Source of the DNA: JALZBL01 sp040004775
GTDB taxonomy: Bacteria > Actinomycetota > Actinomycetes > Mycobacteriales > Jatrophihabitantaceae
Assembly: GCA_040004775.1 (NCBI GenBank)
Contig: JBDUAD010000001.1
Location: 34,752 to 98,751 of the forward strand
Direction of reading: 5' to 3'
Length of the DNA stretch: 64,000 nucleotides
The notes under the pieces were generated by a model that saw only the letters and a program-made list of their open reading frames with translations, was not told where the DNA came from and did no database searches. This document shows positions 50,326-59,151 of this stretch, in pieces. A program made the position numbers and the translations under genes. Every line of letters starts with the position of its first letter. Positions within the stretch are counted from its first letter, which is position 1.

Positions 50326-51963
50326 GTGACCGAGGTTGACGATCCCCCGCAGTCCGGCTTGGCCTACCACTCGGCGCAGGGTCGCTGGGTGCTGCTGGCC
50401 ACGATCCTCGGCAGCGGGCTCGCCCAACTCGACGGCACGGTGGTCAACGTCGCACTGCCGCGCATCGGTGAGGACCTGCACGCCGGGCTGACCAGCCTGC
50501 AGTGGACCCTGAACGCCTACACCCTCACCCTTTCGGGCCTGCTGCTGCTCGGCGGCTCGCTGGGTGACCGGCTGGGTCGACGGCGCATCTTCGAGATCGG
50601 CACGGTGTGGTTCACCCTGGCCTCGGTCGGCTGTGCCCTCGCCCCGAGCGCCTCGGTGCTGGTCGGCCTGCGCGCGCTGCAGGGCGTCGGCGGGGCCTTG
50701 CTCACCCCGGGATCGCTCGCGATCCTGCAGGCGGTCTTCCGGCCCAAGGACCGCGCGGCCGCGGTAGGTGCCTGGTCCGGCCTCGGCGGAGTGGCCACCG
50801 CCCTCGGCCCGGTGCTGGGCGGCGTGCTGGTCGGCGCCTTCTCGTGGGGTTGGCGACTGACCTTCCTCATCAACGTTCCGCTGGCCGCGGTTGTGATCCT
50901 GGCGTCGCGACTACACATTCCCGAGACGCGCGACGAGGACTCCCGAGGGCACCTGGACGTCGTCGGCGCGGCGCTGGCGTCGGTCGGGCTGGCCCTGCTC
51001 GTCTTCGGGCTGACCGAGGGGCCGCCGCGTCGGTGGGACGCGGTAACGCTCGCGACCGCGGCGCTGGGCATCACCGTGCTGGTCGCGTTCGTGCTGCACC
51101 AGGGACGCACGCGGGATCCGTTGATGCCACTCGGCCTGTTCAGCGACCGCCAGTTCAGCGCCGCCAACCTGGTGACCTTCGCGGTGTACGCCGCGCTGTC
51201 CGGTGGGCTGTTCCTGCTGCCGGTGCAGCTGCAGCGGGTGTCCGGGTTCTCGCCGCTGGCGGCGGGCAGTGCGCTCCTGCCGGTGACCCTCGTGATGCTG
51301 CTGCTCTCGGCCCGCATGGGGGCGCTGGCCGAACGGATCGGCCCGCGAGTACCCATGTCGGTCGGGCCGGTGGTGGCCGCGGTAGGCATCGCCGCCTTCG
51401 CCCGGGTGGACGCCGACTCCTCCTACTGGATCGACGTGCTGCCCGCGGTGCTGGTGTTCGGCCTGGGGCTGTCGATCACCGTCGCGCCGCTGACCGCGAC
51501 CGTCCTCGCCGCGGCTCCGCAGCACCAGGTGGGCGTGGCCTCGGCGGTGAACAATGACGTCGCCCGGGTGGCCGGCCTGCTGGCCGTGGCCGTGCTGCCG
51601 GCGCTGGCCGGGATCACGCCGTCGGTGTACGCCGACCCGGCCCGGCTGTCCCCCGGCTTCCACCGCGCCGTGCTCATCGCCGCGGCCCTGTGCGCCGCCG
51701 GAGGAGTGCTGGCGTTCCTGACCATCCGCAACACCGCGCTCTCGCGGGTGGCGGCCGAGCCCAAGGGCACGTCGCCGCCGGGCGTCGGTTCGGCGGATCG
51801 ATCCGCGGACGACGCAGACGGTATCTACGTTGCCGGTGAATCCGCCGTTGCGGACCGGGTCGATGCCGGCCGCGGCGGTATCGGCGATCCGTACGACGAC
51901 GCGCGAGCGCCGCGCCCGGCCGCCTGTGCCATCGGCGCACCCAACCGTCCCGGCGGACGCTGA
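50326..51963 (+). CDS. MFS transporter, DHA2 family
   Basis: 545 residues from a GTG with a GGGAG ribosome site. Fourteen predicted membrane segments. LAQLDGTVVNVALPRIGEDL at the first helix, GGSLGDRLGRRRIFEIG (motif A) and RALQGVGGALLTPGSLAI (motif C-like). About 65 disordered residues follow the last helix. Predicted drug or metabolite exporter. No regulator is adjacent; the RT remnant lies before it. Confidence 0.92.
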   Translation: MTEVDDPPQSGLAYHSAQGRWVLLATILGSGLAQLDGTVVNVALPRIGEDLHAGLTSLQWTLNAYTLTLSGLLLLGGSLGDRLGRRRIFEIGTVWFTLASVGCALAPSASVLVGLRALQGVGGALLTPGSLAILQAVFRPKDRAAAVGAWSGLGGVATALGPVLGGVLVGAFSWGWRLTFLINVPLAAVVILASRLHIPETRDEDSRGHLDVVGAALASVGLALLVFGLTEGPPRRWDAVTLATAALGITVLVAFVLHQGRTRDPLMPLGLFSDRQFSAANLVTFAVYAALSGGLFLLPVQLQRVSGFSPLAAGSALLPVTLVMLLLSARMGALAERIGPRVPMSVGPVVAAVGIAAFARVDADSSYWIDVLPAVLVFGLGLSITVAPLTATVLAAAPQHQVGVASAVNNDVARVAGLLAVAVLPALAGITPSVYADPARLSPGFHRAVLIAAALCAAGGVLAFLTIRNTALSRVAAEPKGTSPPGVGSADRSADDADGIYVAGESAVADRVDAGRGGIGDPYDDARAPRPAACAIGAPNRPGGR

Positions 51964-51991
51964 CGCTGGCTCGCGTTTCCCGGCGAGCGAC

Positions 51992-52468
51992 CTAGCTGGG
52001 CTCGGGCGGAGGCGCGGCCGGGTCCCGCGACTTGGTCCGCCGACCGGCGCGTGCGGAGCGGCTCCGGTCCGGCTCGGCGACGTCCGCCGGGTCCGGCTGC
52101 TCGCGCTCCGTGCCGGCGGAGGATCCGTCCTCCTGGACGACGTTCACATCGGCCGACGGGCCGGCCAGGTCAGCGTCCAGGCTGTGGCCGCGGGCCTGGC
52201 GCTCGGTGACCCGCAGCCGCATCTCCTCGGCCAGCGCCTCCCGCGGGCGGGCCAGGAGGACGTAGGACAGCGGCACCGACAGGGCAAGGGCGATCGCCGC
52301 TGCGAGCAGGCCGACGAGGCCGCTAACCCACAGGATGACGAAAAGCACACCGAACAGGGCAACGCGCAGCAGGGTGTACGTCCAGAAGTGGACGAGCGGG
52401 TGTCGGCGGCGAGGTATGGGCGCGCTCGAGGTCGACTCCGTCGGCGGCGGGGTCGGCCCGGACGTCAT
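51992..52468 (-). CDS. DUF4229 membrane protein
   Basis: 158 residues from the ATG at 52468. After a Pro/Thr-rich start, two adjacent membrane segments (TYTLLRVALFGVLFVILWVS and a second one after residue 50) then LLARPREALAEEMR and a charged Arg/Asp/Pro tail match DUF4229, often found near menaquinone and cytochrome c genes in Actinobacteria. Function unknown. A TACCCT box ends 6 bases before the ATG (leaderless type). Confidence 0.82.
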   Translation of the reverse strand: MTSGPTPPPTESTSSAPIPRRRHPLVHFWTYTLLRVALFGVLFVILWVSGLVGLLAAAIALALSVPLSYVLLARPREALAEEMRLRVTERQARGHSLDADLAGPSADVNVVQEDGSSAGTEREQPDPADVAEPDRSRSARAGRRTKSRDPAAPPPEPS

Positions 52469-52509
52469 GAGTCGAGGGTAGGGGCGTGGACGTGTGCCAC
52501 GCTGGTGGC

Positions 52510-53148
52510 ATGTACGTACCGGCACACTTCGGCGCGCCCGACGACGCGCTGGAGCAACTGCTGGCGCATGCGGGCCTGGCCGATCTGGTCAGCGCCGGAC
52601 CGGACGGCTTGGTCGCCACGCCGCTACCGCTGCTGTTCGACGCCGGTACCGGGGCGCACGGGTCGCTGCTCGGCCACGTGGCCCGCATCAACACCCACTG
52701 GCACCTCGACGGCGCCCCGTCGCTGGTGATCCTGCGCGGGCCCGACGCGTACATCTCGCCGTCGTGGTACCCGAGCAAGGCCGAGCACGGTCGGGTGGTG
52801 CCGACGTGGAACTACCTGACCGCACACGTCACCGGCCGCCTGGTGGTCCACGACGACCCGGTGTGGGTCGAGGCGCTGGTTCGCGGGCTCACCGAACACT
52901 TCGAGGGCGGCCGCCCGGCCCCGTGGTCGGTCGACGACGCCCCGCTGCCGTACCTGACCGGCCAGCTGCGGGCGATCGTCGGCGTGGAAGTCGTCGTCGA
53001 CACGATCAAGGCCAAGTACAAGCTGAGCCAGAACCGCCCGGGCGCCGACATCGACGGCGTCGTCACCGCGCTGAGCCACGGGTCGGCCGTTGACCAGGAC
53101 GTGGCCGCCGCCATGACGGCGGCCTCAACCGCGTCCGCGCCGGCCTGA
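52510..53148 (+). CDS. FMN-binding PaiB-like protein
   Basis: 212 residues from the ATG at 52510. MYVPAHFGAPDD at the start, INTHWHLDGAPSLVI, DAYISPSWYPSKAEHGRVVP and TWNYLTAHVTG are the landmarks of the FMN-binding negative transcriptional regulator (PaiB/Trans_reg_PAI2) family. A flavin-split-barrel fold; a regulatory role is known only for Bacillus PaiB, so here it is inferred. Divergent from the DUF4229 gene, 41 bases apart. Confidence 0.9.
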   Translation: MYVPAHFGAPDDALEQLLAHAGLADLVSAGPDGLVATPLPLLFDAGTGAHGSLLGHVARINTHWHLDGAPSLVILRGPDAYISPSWYPSKAEHGRVVPTWNYLTAHVTGRLVVHDDPVWVEALVRGLTEHFEGGRPAPWSVDDAPLPYLTGQLRAIVGVEVVVDTIKAKYKLSQNRPGADIDGVVTALSHGSAVDQDVAAAMTAASTASAPA

Positions 53149-53167
53149 GACGGCCGCAGGCTCCGTC

Positions 53168-53620
53168 CTAGTGCGCCGCCACCGGTGGCACGCGACCCTC
53201 GAACTTCGTCGACAGCACGACCGTGGTCCGGGTGCGGGCCACGCCGCGGATGCGGTTGAGCTCGCCGATCAGCTTCTCCAGCGCGGCGACGTCCGGCACG
53301 CGCGCCTTGACCACGTAGGACTCCTCGCCGGCCACGAACCAGCAGTCCTCGATGGAGGGCACGCCGGTCAGCGCGGCCATGATCGTGTCCTCGTCAGCCT
53401 CGTCGGACAGGAACACCCCGATCAGCGCGCTGATCGCGTAGCCGAGCGCTTCCGGCGCGATGGCCGCGTGGTAGCCGCGCAGCACTCCGGACGCCTCGAG
53501 CTTGGCCACCCGGTCGTGGGCCGACGGAGCGGACAGACCTACCGCCCGACCCAGTTCGGCATAGGTGGCGCGAGCGTTGTTGCGCAATGCGTCGAGCAGC
53601 ACGCGGTCCACGGCGTCCAT
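53168..53620 (-). CDS. Lrp/AsnC-family transcriptional regulator
   Basis: 150 residues from the ATG at 53620. HTH: LLDALRNNARATYAELGRAV then GLSAPSAHDRVAKLEASGVL. The C-terminal RAM domain (ISALIGVFLS, CWFVAGEESYVVKARVPDV, TVVLSTKFEGR) binds amino acids and forms the ring. The target genes are unknown; it lies convergent to the PaiB-like gene and divergent from the small membrane gene. Confidence 0.93.
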   Translation of the reverse strand: MDAVDRVLLDALRNNARATYAELGRAVGLSAPSAHDRVAKLEASGVLRGYHAAIAPEALGYAISALIGVFLSDEADEDTIMAALTGVPSIEDCWFVAGEESYVVKARVPDVAALEKLIGELNRIRGVARTRTTVVLSTKFEGRVPPVAAH

Positions 53621-53769
53621 GCCCGCAGTCGACCCGATCACCACGGCCGCGTCAAATGGCCACCACCGTCGTCGTGCCCGAGCCACCAGGGGATGCCTTC
53701 GCCCACGATCGCGCCGATCGACGGGTCGCTCGCCCGGCGCGGGTGGGCCGAGCGTCCTACTGTGAGGGC

Positions 53770-54105
53770 ATGGCCATCGAGTTCGGCGCAATCCTGACGC
53801 TGGTGATGGTGGGCACGTGGCTCTTCGCGATCTTCGATGTCATTACCGCACCGGTCGATCAGATCCGCCTCATGCAGAAGCCGTTGTGGGTGCTGGTGGT
53901 CCTGCTCGGCTTCATCCTCGGAGCCGTCGCCTGGTTCGCCGTCGGACGCCCGCGCGCGTCCGAGCGCCCCGGCGGGTTCCCGCGCCCGGGTGGAAGTCCG
54001 CGCCCCGGTGGACGGTCGCGACCGATGGCTCCGGACGACGACCCGGAATTCCTGCGAACGTTGCGCAGCCGTCCCGACGACGGCACCCCGCCCGCCGGCG
54101 TCTGA
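53770..54105 (+). CDS. PLDc_N-domain small membrane protein
   Basis: 111 residues from the ATG at 53770, 6 bases after a TACTGT box (leaderless type). Two membrane helices (ILTLVMVGTWLFAIFDVI, PLWVLVVLLGFILGAVAWF) flank the loop typical of the phospholipase-D-nuclease N-terminal family, then a low-complexity RPGG-type tail. Common beside cytochrome c genes in Actinobacteria; role unknown. Confidence 0.85.
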   Translation: MAIEFGAILTLVMVGTWLFAIFDVITAPVDQIRLMQKPLWVLVVLLGFILGAVAWFAVGRPRASERPGGFPRPGGSPRPGGRSRPMAPDDDPEFLRTLRSRPDDGTPPAGV

Positions 54106-54177
54106 CCCGAGCCTCGATCACCTACCTGGCGCGTGGAGTCCGCGGACTTCCCCCCGGTCCCAGGAAGTGGTTGCCGG

Positions 54178-55251
54178 TCAGTTCAGCCCGGCGTAGCTGT
54201 GCAGGCCGGAGACGACCATGTTCACCACGAAGAAGTTGAACGTCATCGCCGCGAAGCCGGCCAGGTTGATCCACGCCGCGCCGCGACCCTTCCAGCCCGC
54301 CGTCGCCCGGGCGTGCAGGTACGCCGCGTAGACCACCCAGCTGATGAACGCCCACGTCTCCTTGGGGTCCCAGCCCCAGTAGCGGCCCCACGCCGCCTCG
54401 GCCCAGATGGCGCCGCAGATGACCCCGAAGGTGAAGATCGGGAAGGCGAACGCCACGATGCGGTACGACGCCTTGTCCAGGCTCTGGGCCGACGGCAGCC
54501 GCTCGCCGACGGAGACCGGGAAGCGCGCGGGCCGGCCGGCGGCCACCGTCGCCGTGTACCGCATCTTGATCAGATAGAGGCCGGCGAGCACGGCCGACGT
54601 CATCAGCATGCCCTCGCCACTGGCCGCGGCCGACACGTGGATGGCCAGCCAGTACGACTGCAGCGCCGGCACCAACGGTGAGGCCTGGGCGTAGAGGACG
54701 TTGCCGGCCAGGAACATGACCACGACGACCGGCACCAGCACGAACACGCCGAGGTAGCGCAGCTCGGGCATCCGCGCCAGCACGGCCAGCCAGGCGGCCA
54801 CGGCGATCAGCCCGACCACCATGGAGAACTCGTACATGTTGCCCCACGGCACGCGGTCGACCGCGGTGCCGCGCAGCACGATGGAGCTGAGGTGGATCAC
54901 GAAGCCCACGACGGTGACGGCCACGGCCCCGGCGCCGGCCTGCTCGGCCCAACCGCGGCGGCTCGACCGTGTGGACGGGCTCGGAACCGCACGGGCCGGC
55001 GAGTCGTCGAAGGAGGAGTCCAGACCAGCGGGACCACCGGCGGTGGTGAGCACCCGAGTGCGCTGCGGAGCCGACGCCGCCGACACGCGCACCGGCTCGG
55101 CGGTCACCACAACGGTGCTGGTCCGCGCGATACGTCCGCGCCGGCCGAACGCGTACTCGGCGCAGTAGCCGACCAGAGCGACGGAGTAGGTGGCAATGGC
55201 CGTGGTGAACAGCGCGTCGGACAGATGGGCCATCGAATCGTTGACCGCCAT
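54178..55251 (-). CDS. ccsB: Cytochrome c maturation protein CcsB/CcsA (haem-handling, tryptophan-rich)
   Basis: 357 residues. Membrane protein of system II that presents haem to apocytochromes outside the membrane. The haem-binding WGRYWGWDPKETWAFISW motif is present, as are several other His residues (VIHLSSIVLRG). About eight membrane segments. ATG at 55251 is chosen because GGGAGG lies 8 bases upstream; a GTG six bases earlier overlaps the resB stop. Last gene of the hem-ccs block. Confidence 0.94.
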   Translation of the reverse strand: MAVNDSMAHLSDALFTTAIATYSVALVGYCAEYAFGRRGRIARTSTVVVTAEPVRVSAASAPQRTRVLTTAGGPAGLDSSFDDSPARAVPSPSTRSSRRGWAEQAGAGAVAVTVVGFVIHLSSIVLRGTAVDRVPWGNMYEFSMVVGLIAVAAWLAVLARMPELRYLGVFVLVPVVVVMFLAGNVLYAQASPLVPALQSYWLAIHVSAAASGEGMLMTSAVLAGLYLIKMRYTATVAAGRPARFPVSVGERLPSAQSLDKASYRIVAFAFPIFTFGVICGAIWAEAAWGRYWGWDPKETWAFISWVVYAAYLHARATAGWKGRGAAWINLAGFAAMTFNFFVVNMVVSGLHSYAGLN

Positions 55252-55253
55252 CG

Positions 55254-56936
55254 TCACGTCCTCCCTGCCGATGCGAGCCGCTCGCCCGCCGATCCGTCGT
55301 CGCTGGGTGCCGGCAGTTCGGCCGACGCTCGCACCCGCTGGGCCAGACCGGAGAACTCGGTGGCGAAGCTGCCCGAGTCGCTGCGGGCCAGGCCGCCGAC
55401 CTCGACCACGCTACGACCGCCGGCGATCGGGCCTGACGCCGGGGCGGGCTCGGACCGGTCGGGGCGCACACGGATCCACACCCGCCGCCGACGCACGGCT
55501 AGCGAGCCGATCAGCCCGAGGACCATCGCCGAGGCCGAGATCAATAGGTAGCCCTGGCTCGGGTCGTGGGAGACCTGCAGCGAGGCCCACTGCTTCCACC
55601 CGTCGAAGCGGACCTTGACTCCGGACGGTGTGGTCAGCGTCTGGCCGACGAGCAGGTTCCTGCGGCCGATTTCCTTCAAACCGCCGTTGTCGAGCTGGTC
55701 GGCCGGCAGTGAGTACACCGAACGGGGAACACCGTTGTAGCCCAGGTCGCCGCGATAGGCGATGACGCCGAGCACCGGGTTCTTCGGCTGCGGGGCCTGC
55801 GACGTGATGAGCCCTTGCGCGTTGACCACCGGCGACGGCGAGAAGAACGCGCTGATGCCGATGTCGTCGCGGTGGGTGCCGTTGGGCGACGCCTTGGCCT
55901 GCAGCGAGTACGCGCCCTCGCTCTGGTAGGTGGTGGGATCGGTCGGGATCAGCGGCGCGGTCTCGGTGCGGACGTCGCCGTCGGGCATCGTCACGGTGAT
56001 CGTCGGGGCGAACCCGTGGCCGATGAGATACACCCGGTCGCCTTCGAGGCGCAGCGGGTGGTTGACCGTGATCGTGTGCCGCTCCGGAGCGCCGTTCACA
56101 CCGCGGGAGTAGACGATGTCGGCCGCGAAGGTCTCGGGCTCCCCGCTCGGCAGGTAGGAGGCCGTGAACTTGGTCAGCTCGTCCACGCAGAACGGCGCCA
56201 CCCGCCCGTCCTGGGTGAACCGGCCCGGACGCCACGAGTCGTACTGCTGCACGGTGTTGCAGAACCCGGTGCCCTCGGTGACGACGATCGAGGCGCTGTA
56301 GCCCCACAGCCGGCCGGTGGCGATGGCCACCAGCGAGAGCAGCAGGGCGATGTGGAAGATCAGGTTGCCGGTCTCGCGCAGATAGCCCTTCTCGGCCGAG
56401 ACGGTGACCACTCCGGCCGGTTCCCGCCGCACCTCGGTGCGCCATCGCCGGCCGAGGCCGGCCCGCACTCGTTCGGCCACCGTGGCCGGGTCGCCGACAG
56501 CCATTGACGTATCGGACTGCGGCAAGCGGGACAGATTGCGCGGAGCGGGCAGCGGCCGGGCGCGCACGCCCCGCAGGTGCAGGCGGATCCGCGGCACCAG
56601 GCACCCGACCAGCGAGATGGCCAGCAGCAGGTACACGGCGGCGAACCAGGCGGTGCCGAACACGTCGAACAAGCCGAACCGGTCGAGCAGCCGGCCCCAG
56701 GAGCCGTGCCCGGCCAAGTAGGCGTCGACCTTGCTCGGGTTCAGTGGGCGCTGTGGCAGCAGTGACCCGGGTACGGAGGCGACGGCGAGCAGGAAGAGCA
56801 GCACCAGCGCGGTGCGCATGGAGGTCAGCCGTCGCCACAGCATGCGCAGGCGGCGCACGACGGCGGCACCGGCCGGCGGGCCGGCCGGTGGGGGCGGGCT
56901 TGGCGACGGCGCGCGCCGAGTGACGGTGGCGGTCAC
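55254..56936 (-). CDS. resB: Cytochrome c biogenesis protein ResB
   Basis: 560 residues, GTG start overlapping the ccdA stop (GTGA). Three N-terminal and one C-terminal membrane helices surround a large extracellular domain. Family marks: LFLLAVASVPGSLLPQRPLN, FDVFGTAWFAAVYLLLAISL, and ETGNLIFHIALLLSLVAIA. With CcsB it forms the system II haem delivery and ligation complex. Tail after residue ~500 is polar. Confidence 0.93.
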   Translation of the reverse strand: MTATVTRRAPSPSPPPPAGPPAGAAVVRRLRMLWRRLTSMRTALVLLFLLAVASVPGSLLPQRPLNPSKVDAYLAGHGSWGRLLDRFGLFDVFGTAWFAAVYLLLAISLVGCLVPRIRLHLRGVRARPLPAPRNLSRLPQSDTSMAVGDPATVAERVRAGLGRRWRTEVRREPAGVVTVSAEKGYLRETGNLIFHIALLLSLVAIATGRLWGYSASIVVTEGTGFCNTVQQYDSWRPGRFTQDGRVAPFCVDELTKFTASYLPSGEPETFAADIVYSRGVNGAPERHTITVNHPLRLEGDRVYLIGHGFAPTITVTMPDGDVRTETAPLIPTDPTTYQSEGAYSLQAKASPNGTHRDDIGISAFFSPSPVVNAQGLITSQAPQPKNPVLGVIAYRGDLGYNGVPRSVYSLPADQLDNGGLKEIGRRNLLVGQTLTTPSGVKVRFDGWKQWASLQVSHDPSQGYLLISASAMVLGLIGSLAVRRRRVWIRVRPDRSEPAPASGPIAGGRSVVEVGGLARSDSGSFATEFSGLAQRVRASAELPAPSDDGSAGERLASAGRT

Positions 56937-57706
56937 AGGCCGCTGCCGAAGCCGGAGGCCGGGCCGGCCCAGTCGCGCAGTTCAGCCATCCAGTGGCCCC
57001 ACGTGCCGGTGAGCAGCAGCAGCCCGAACAGAACGAGCAACCCGCCGCCGAGCTGGCCGACGACGCGGGCGTGGCGGCGCACGAACCCCAGCGCACCGCT
57101 GACCCACCCGATGCCCAGTGCGACCAGCACGAACGGCACCCCGAGGCCGAGGCAGTAGAACACCGACAGGATCGCCCCGCGCTCCGCGGTGCCCTGCTGC
57201 TGGGCCAGGGACGCCACCGCGGTGAGCGTCGGCGTCAGGCAGGGCGCCCAGGCCAAGCCGAAGGTGATGCCCAGCAGCGGAGCGCCGGCCAACCCGGCGG
57301 CCGGCCGGGCATGGATGCGCGCCTCCCGCTGCAGGAACGGGATCCAGCCGAGGAAGACCAAGCCCATGACGATGGTGATCGCGCCGAAGATGCGTTGCAG
57401 AGCGAGGTTGTGGGCCTGGATCTCTCCGCCGAGGCGGCCGAAGAGGATCCCGGCCGAGACGAAGACGGCGCTGAACCCGAGGACGAACAGCAGCGCGCCG
57501 CCGACCGCCCGGCCCGCGGTCGGCCGCTCCTGCGTCCCGGTCAGACCGGCGACGTAGGACAGGTAGCCCGGCACCAGCGGCAGCACGCACGGGGACAGGA
57601 AACCGACGACGCCGACGAGCATGGCCACCGCGGCCGCGGCCAGCAGCGGGCCGTCGTTGACGGTGTCGGCGAGGCTCGCGGCGAGCGCCCCGGAGGCGAC
57701 GGGCAC
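56933..57706 (-). CDS. ccdA: Thiol-disulfide transmembrane reductase CcdA
   Basis: 257 residues from a GTG placed one base after the resA stop. Six membrane helices; the two redox Cys are in GFLSPCVLPLVPGYLSYVAG and WAPCLTPTLTAV. It passes electrons from cytoplasmic thioredoxin to ResA so that apocytochrome haem-binding Cys stay reduced. The frame extends upstream as an antisense-free but non-homologous shadow. Confidence 0.95.
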   Translation of the reverse strand: MPVASGALAASLADTVNDGPLLAAAAVAMLVGVVGFLSPCVLPLVPGYLSYVAGLTGTQERPTAGRAVGGALLFVLGFSAVFVSAGILFGRLGGEIQAHNLALQRIFGAITIVMGLVFLGWIPFLQREARIHARPAAGLAGAPLLGITFGLAWAPCLTPTLTAVASLAQQQGTAERGAILSVFYCLGLGVPFVLVALGIGWVSGALGFVRRHARVVGQLGGGLLVLFGLLLLTGTWGHWMAELRDWAGPASGFGSGL

Positions 57707-57707
57707 G

Positions 57708-58310
57708 CTACTTCTCGGCGCCGAGGGTGCGCAGCACCGGGCGCAGGTCACCGGCCAGCACCGGCCCGACGTACACCGCAGCCACGCGCCCCTTCCGGTC
57801 GAGGATGACGGTGGACGGCAGGCTGGACGCCGGGATGCGCCCCAGCTGCAGGGCGGTTTTGGCGTTGGGGTCGTAGACGTTCGGATAAGAGACCCGGTTG
57901 TCCTTGACGAATTCGGACAGGTGCGCGTGGGTGTCCTTGACGCCCACACCGACGAACTCGATGCCCTGCGACTTGACCGTGCGGTAGAGCTGGTCAAAGC
58001 CCGGAATCTCCACCACGCAGGGCGAGCACCACGACGCCCAGTAGTTGAGCACCACCACCTGACCGCGGTTGGCCTTGAGGTCGAAGGTCCCGCCGCCGGT
58101 CAGCAGATCGCCGGTGACGTCGCCGACCTGCTTTCGCTTGTCCGGCGGGATGACGGTTCCGCGCTTGGTGGAACCGACGTAGCGGAACTCGCCGTTGGCA
58201 TTGGTGTCGACCGCGTCCGTGCCGCCGGTGCAGCCGGCGAGAAGCGCCACGACCATGACCGCCGCCGCGGTGAGGACGACCAGCGGCCGGAAACGGGGAC
58301 GACGCAGCAC
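57708..58310 (-). CDS. resA: Extracytoplasmic thioredoxin ResA/TlpA-like lipoprotein
   Basis: 200 residues from a GTG. Membrane anchor with lipobox VALLAGC, then the TlpA domain: VVVLNYWASWCSPCVVEIPG with the CxxC active site, GVGVKDTH and IPASSLPSTVILDRKG (cis-Pro region). Reduces apocytochrome c disulfides with electrons from CcdA. Follows the histidine phosphatase gene after 68 bases. Confidence 0.94.
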   Translation of the reverse strand: MLRRPRFRPLVVLTAAAVMVVALLAGCTGGTDAVDTNANGEFRYVGSTKRGTVIPPDKRKQVGDVTGDLLTGGGTFDLKANRGQVVVLNYWASWCSPCVVEIPGFDQLYRTVKSQGIEFVGVGVKDTHAHLSEFVKDNRVSYPNVYDPNAKTALQLGRIPASSLPSTVILDRKGRVAAVYVGPVLAGDLRPVLRTLGAEK

Positions 58311-58378
58311 CGTACCAGTGTGCCCTGCCTCCTGTGCCGACCTGCGGTCAGCCCGACGTGCGGGCCACTGCCCCTGGA

Positions 58379-59059
58379 CTAGGCGCCGGCGACCGCTCCG
58401 GGCGATGGGGATCCGGCCGGCTCCCGGTACTCGACCGCCACCGTTCCCTCGCTGAACGTCAGCGTCGTCACCGAAGCCAGCGCGCACTGACGGGAGCGGG
58501 GATCGTGCCAGAGCCGGCGGCCCTCGACCAGGCGCCGCAGGACGACCACCGGCAGCTGGTGGGTGACGCACACCGCCGGCTGCCCCTCAGCCGCGCGTAC
58601 CGCGTCGGTGACCGCGTCCAGCATGCGCAGCGCGATCTGGGTGTACGGCTCGCCCCAGGACGGGCGCATCGGGTTGCGGAAAAGGTAGAGGTTGGCCGGA
58701 CGCAGCAGGTGCCTCCCGCCGCCGGCCACCAGCTGCCCCTCGAGACGATTGCCGGCCTCGATCAGGCGCTCGTCCGGCGCGACCGCGAGGCCGGTCGCCT
58801 CGGCCAGCGGCGCCGCCGTCTCCAGCGCCCGCTCGAGCGGCGAGCTGACCAGCGAGACGATGCCGCCGTCGCCCAAGAGATCCGCGATCCAGCGGGCCTG
58901 CTCGACGCCGCGCTCGGAGAGGTGGAATCCGGGCAGCCGTCCGTACAACACCTTCTGGGGGTTGTAGACCTCGCCGTGACGGATGACGTGCACGGTGCCC
59001 TCGACGCCCTCGACACCGGCCATCGTCCGAGCCGGACTCGAGACGATCGCCGCATCCAT
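58379..59059 (-). CDS. Histidine phosphatase (phosphoglycerate-mutase-like)
   Basis: 226 residues. The RHG active-site motif VHVIRHGEVYNPQ near residue 25, LSERGVEQARWIADLL, SSPLERALETAAPLA, and VCVTHQLPVVVLRR with the second His. This gene always stands between hemL and resA in Actinobacteria (Rv0525 position). Substrate unknown. An internal ATG at 59023 is an alternative start. Confidence 0.93.
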   Translation of the reverse strand: MDAAIVSSPARTMAGVEGVEGTVHVIRHGEVYNPQKVLYGRLPGFHLSERGVEQARWIADLLGDGGIVSLVSSPLERALETAAPLAEATGLAVAPDERLIEAGNRLEGQLVAGGGRHLLRPANLYLFRNPMRPSWGEPYTQIALRMLDAVTDAVRAAEGQPAVCVTHQLPVVVLRRLVEGRRLWHDPRSRQCALASVTTLTFSEGTVAVEYREPAGSPSPGAVAGA

Positions 59060-59151
59060 GCCTCCACTCTGTCAGTCCCTCGCGCGGGACCGCCCATCGG
59101 CGCGCACGGTCGCCGCTCGAGTCGGGCCCGACGGCGGGTCGGCGCGTGGCG